16,354 bases of DNA. Source: CAYMPW01 sp964558505. Its GTDB lineage: Archaea > Thermoplasmatota > Thermoplasmata > Methanomassiliicoccales > Methanomethylophilaceae. Of the stretch, positions 14,983-16,354 are shown one piece after another. Every line of letters starts with the position of its first letter. The first letter of the stretch is position 1. Below the pieces are notes generated by a model. The model made no database searches, was not told the origin of the DNA, and saw only the letters and a list, made by a program, of their open reading frames with translations. The position numbers and the translations under genes were made by a program. The stretch covers positions 1 through 16,354 of the forward strand of contig CAZLEI010000029.1 of NCBI GenBank assembly GCA_964558505.1, in the 5' to 3' direction.

Positions 14983-15087
14983 TTCTGATCCTCCGAATCA
15001 TTCGCGTGCGGCTTGCGCCGGACGCCAAGACTACTGGGCGGCAGGTCCTGCCCGGCTTGAGCGGGATTCGGCCGTCCTCGATAGGTC
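14983..15087 (-). promoter_or_regulatory. long, foldable 5' leader of rps15
   Basis: The TATA box at 15109-15119 predicts a start near 15087, hence a leader of about 105 bases. A hairpin at 15004-15025 has the arms GCGT-C-CGGC and GCCG-C-ACGC around a GCAA (GNRA) tetraloop, with one C/C mismatch. Upstream, two smaller stems compete for the same bases: CCCG/CGGG (15065-15051) and GGCAG/CTGCC (15052-15040). Bacterial S15 represses its own mRNA through a leader fold; a similar control here is inference. Confidence 0.4.
14987..14994 (-). promoter_or_regulatory. Shine-Dalgarno site of rps15
   Basis: GGAGGATC ends four bases before the ATG at 14982. It is one of the few full-strength ribosome binding sites in the window and fits a leadered, highly translated ribosomal protein mRNA. 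Confidence 0.8.
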
Positions 15088-15108
15088 TTGAGTCCCCGAC
15101 GGATAGCT

Positions 15109-15119
15109 GATATAAAAAG
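15109..15119 (-). promoter_or_regulatory. TATA box of the rps15-DHH operon
   Basis: CTTTTTATATC on the minus strand is a near-consensus archaeal TATA box, the best in the region, lying between the NUDIX stop (15139) and rps15. Confidence 0.6.
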
Positions 15120-15138
15120 ACTTAGCCGTATGCGCTCG

Positions 15139-15486
15139 TTATAAGGTGCGGCCCACCTGCTCTTTGGCCCATGCGATGACGCCTTCATACTCGTCGGTGT
15201 CGAAGGCCAGGTCCTCCGGGAGCCTGTCGAACAGCCTCGAATCCATCTCGCCGGTCTCTGACCTGGTGCCGAGGGTCCCCGCGCAGACATCGCAGTATCC
15301 TATGTCCATGATGGCGACGATGTCGACATCGTAACCGGATTCTTCCAGGAACTCCCTTCTCGCGGCCTGTTCCGATGTCTCTCCCTCCTCGACGTGCCCG
15401 CCCGGCATCTCCCATCCTCTCCTTTTGGGATTGTAGACCATGAGGTACTCGTCCCCATCGAAGGCCACTGTGTACGCCGTGCGCAT
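15139..15486 (-). CDS. NUDIX hydrolase
   Basis: A 115-residue cytoplasmic protein. The Nudix box begins with GGHVEEGE and ends in REFLEESGY, giving the full GX5EX7REUXEEXGU pattern (U = hydrophobic) that binds the catalytic metal. The preceding strand KRRGWEMPGG is typical of nucleotide-diphosphate hydrolases of the MutT type. The family cleaves nucleoside diphosphates linked to another group; the substrate cannot be named from sequence. Its ATG is one base after the flpA stop (TGA G ATG), so it is co-transcribed with flpA and probably translated by coupling. The stop is TAA. The pairing with a rRNA methyltransferase gene suggests no specific substrate. It is small for the family but complete. 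Confidence 0.9.
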   Translation of the reverse strand: MRTAYTVAFDGDEYLMVYNPKRRGWEMPGGHVEEGETSEQAARREFLEESGYDVDIVAIMDIGYCDVCAGTLGTRSETGEMDSRLFDRLPEDLAFDTDEYEGVIAWAKEQVGRTL

Positions 15487-15487
15487 C

Positions 15488-16147
15488 TCAGGGCCTCCGG
15501 ACGCATATCATCTCGTGCGACTTCTCGAAGGGCTCCAAGCTCCTGCGGTCCTCTATCTCCAGTCCCCTCTCCCTCAGGCGGGATGCGGAGGCGTCGAACA
15601 CGTCCTTGGGGTCCGCGGTGACATCCTCGGAGCGTGCTTTGACGCTGACCATCCCGCATCTGGCACCGAAGAGGTCCATGTTATCCGCCAGGATGTCGGC
15701 CTGATGCTTCTGCGCGACATCCTCGTAGACGATGTCCGCATGGTCCAGGGCGAAGGAGTAGTCCCCGGGCCTGGTGGCATCTCCGAGCACCGGTATCATG
15801 TTGGGGCGGCGGGCACAGGTCTGCACAAGGTCCCTGAACGTCCTCGGCGAGAATTCGACGCAGTACACTTTGCCGTCGGGCACGGCATCCGACACATGGG
15901 ATGCGGTGGTGCCGCTGGCGGCCCCCAGGTAAAGGACGACCGAATCGTGTTCGAATGGGAAGAAGCGGCCGCCGGACGACAGATACGCGGAAAGCTTGCT
16001 CCTGCGCGGGTCCCACTCGCGGTATTCGGTGCCCTCGTGGTATGTCAGGCGCTCCCCGTAGACGCGGATGCCCGGACTGAAGTTCCGGGTGTACAGGCGG
16101 TGTCCTTCCGCCATGACCGATCCGCCGGTGAACTTCAGAGTCTCCAT
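15488..16147 (-). CDS. flpA: fibrillarin-like rRNA/tRNA 2'-O-methyltransferase
   Basis: A 219-residue protein, the catalytic subunit of the archaeal box C/D RNP, which methylates ribose 2'-OH of rRNA and some tRNA sites chosen by guide RNAs. The N-terminal fibrillarin domain contains RLYTRNFSPGIRVYGERL and EYREWDPRRSKLSAYL. The SAM-binding Rossmann fold shows VLYLGAASGTTASHVSD, YCVEFSPR, LGDATRP and IVYEDVAQKHQADIL, all typical of fibrillarin. Length is normal. ATG at 16147 has a TATA-like box 28 bases upstream, suggesting a leaderless mRNA. In most archaea flpA is next to nop5, its scaffold partner; here it is followed by a NUDIX gene, and nop5 is not upstream within the window. The stop TGA is one base before the NUDIX ATG. 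Confidence 0.96.
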   Translation of the reverse strand: METLKFTGGSVMAEGHRLYTRNFSPGIRVYGERLTYHEGTEYREWDPRRSKLSAYLSSGGRFFPFEHDSVVLYLGAASGTTASHVSDAVPDGKVYCVEFSPRTFRDLVQTCARRPNMIPVLGDATRPGDYSFALDHADIVYEDVAQKHQADILADNMDLFGARCGMVSVKARSEDVTADPKDVFDASASRLRERGLEIEDRRSLEPFEKSHEMICVRRP

Positions 16148-16170
16148 ACGACCTTGAATGCGGCACCTGT

Positions 16171-16178
16171 ACTAATAC
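16171..16178 (-). promoter_or_regulatory. TATA-like box of flpA-NUDIX operon
   Basis: GTATTAGT on the minus strand is centred about 28 bases before the flpA ATG at 16147. Confidence 0.4.
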
Positions 16179-16294
16179 GAATCCTTCGCGGATCCGCGTG
16201 CATGCCTGCCGCGCGGGCCCGCACGATGCGATCGTCCGAGTTTTATCACATTTACATGATTTAGATTGTTGGCACAGCTCTGTTAATTACTGCA

Positions 16295-16304
16295 TTTTAT
16301 ATAT
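16295..16304 (+). promoter_or_regulatory. strong TATA box of the right-edge gene
   Basis: TTTTATATAT is near consensus and would start transcription near 16325-16330. It is followed by the full Shine-Dalgarno AAGGAGGG (16332-16339) seven bases before the ATG. The sequence between the flpA promoter and this box (16179-16294) shows no gene or RNA that I recognise. Confidence 0.6.
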
Positions 16305-16346
16305 CGGGAATATCGATTGTTCCACAACTCTAAGGAGGGTTCAAAA

Positions 16347-16354
16347 ATGGGAAT
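16347..16354 (+). CDS. 5' end of a gene running off the right edge
   Basis: Only ATG GGA and two further bases are visible (Met-Gly). The start is well supported by the consensus Shine-Dalgarno AAGGAGGG and a strong TATA box about 45 bases upstream. Together these suggest a well-expressed, leadered transcript. The product cannot be named from two residues. Confidence 0.6.

Noticed and set aside
1..16354. CRISPR array, insertion sequence or integrase
   Set aside because: No regularly spaced repeats, transposase or integrase motifs were seen on either strand.

Overview
The window looks like a scaffold from a methanogen-type archaeon of the Thermoplasmatota, most likely Methanomassiliicoccales (gut/rumen Methanomethylophilaceae-like). 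Archaeal information-processing genes are clear: ribosomal protein S15P with a RecJ-like DHH phosphoesterase, Kae1 of the KEOPS complex, and fibrillarin FlpA. Many genes have a TATA-like box about 25-30 bases before the start codon, as expected for leaderless archaeal transcripts. Fifteen genes have a visible stop codon: 11 end in TGA, 4 in TAA and none in TAG. That fits a lineage in which UAG is reserved for pyrrolysine. The lineage call is inference; no pyl or mcr gene is present here.

Left part (1-about 3000, minus strand): visibly AT-rich DNA holding a large SF2 helicase with an N-terminal PLD-nuclease-like domain and a C-terminal DUF3427-like region. It runs off the left edge. A small unrecognised acidic protein lies upstream of it. 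The base composition and helicase type suggest an acquired, defence-island-like segment. From about 3020 the DNA is GC-rich: an ArsR-like winged-helix regulator converges on a two-TM protein with a PH-like domain (DUF6141-like).

Positions 4059-4158 are a 100-N gap flanked by an exact 55-bp duplication. This looks like an assembly artefact: two contigs that overlap by 55 bp and were never merged. Closing it restores a promoter at the right distance from the DUF6141-like gene.

Middle (4214-9700): a decayed C-terminal piece of a SAM methyltransferase, a cysteine hydrolase (isochorismatase/nicotinamidase superfamily), tRNA-Ser(CGA), a membrane-anchored protein with InlB-type repeats and a transglutaminase-like domain, the proline operon proA-proB, and tRNA-Val(GAC).

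Right part (9780-16354): an HxlR regulator with a cysteine-rich tail is divergent from hcp (hybrid cluster protein), and the two share one promoter region, which suggests a nitrosative or redox stress switch. A CGKC glutaredoxin-like gene sits directly before kae1. On the minus strand are rps15-recJ-like (with a long, foldable 5' leader) and flpA-NUDIX. A strong promoter and Shine-Dalgarno site start an unseen gene at the right edge.
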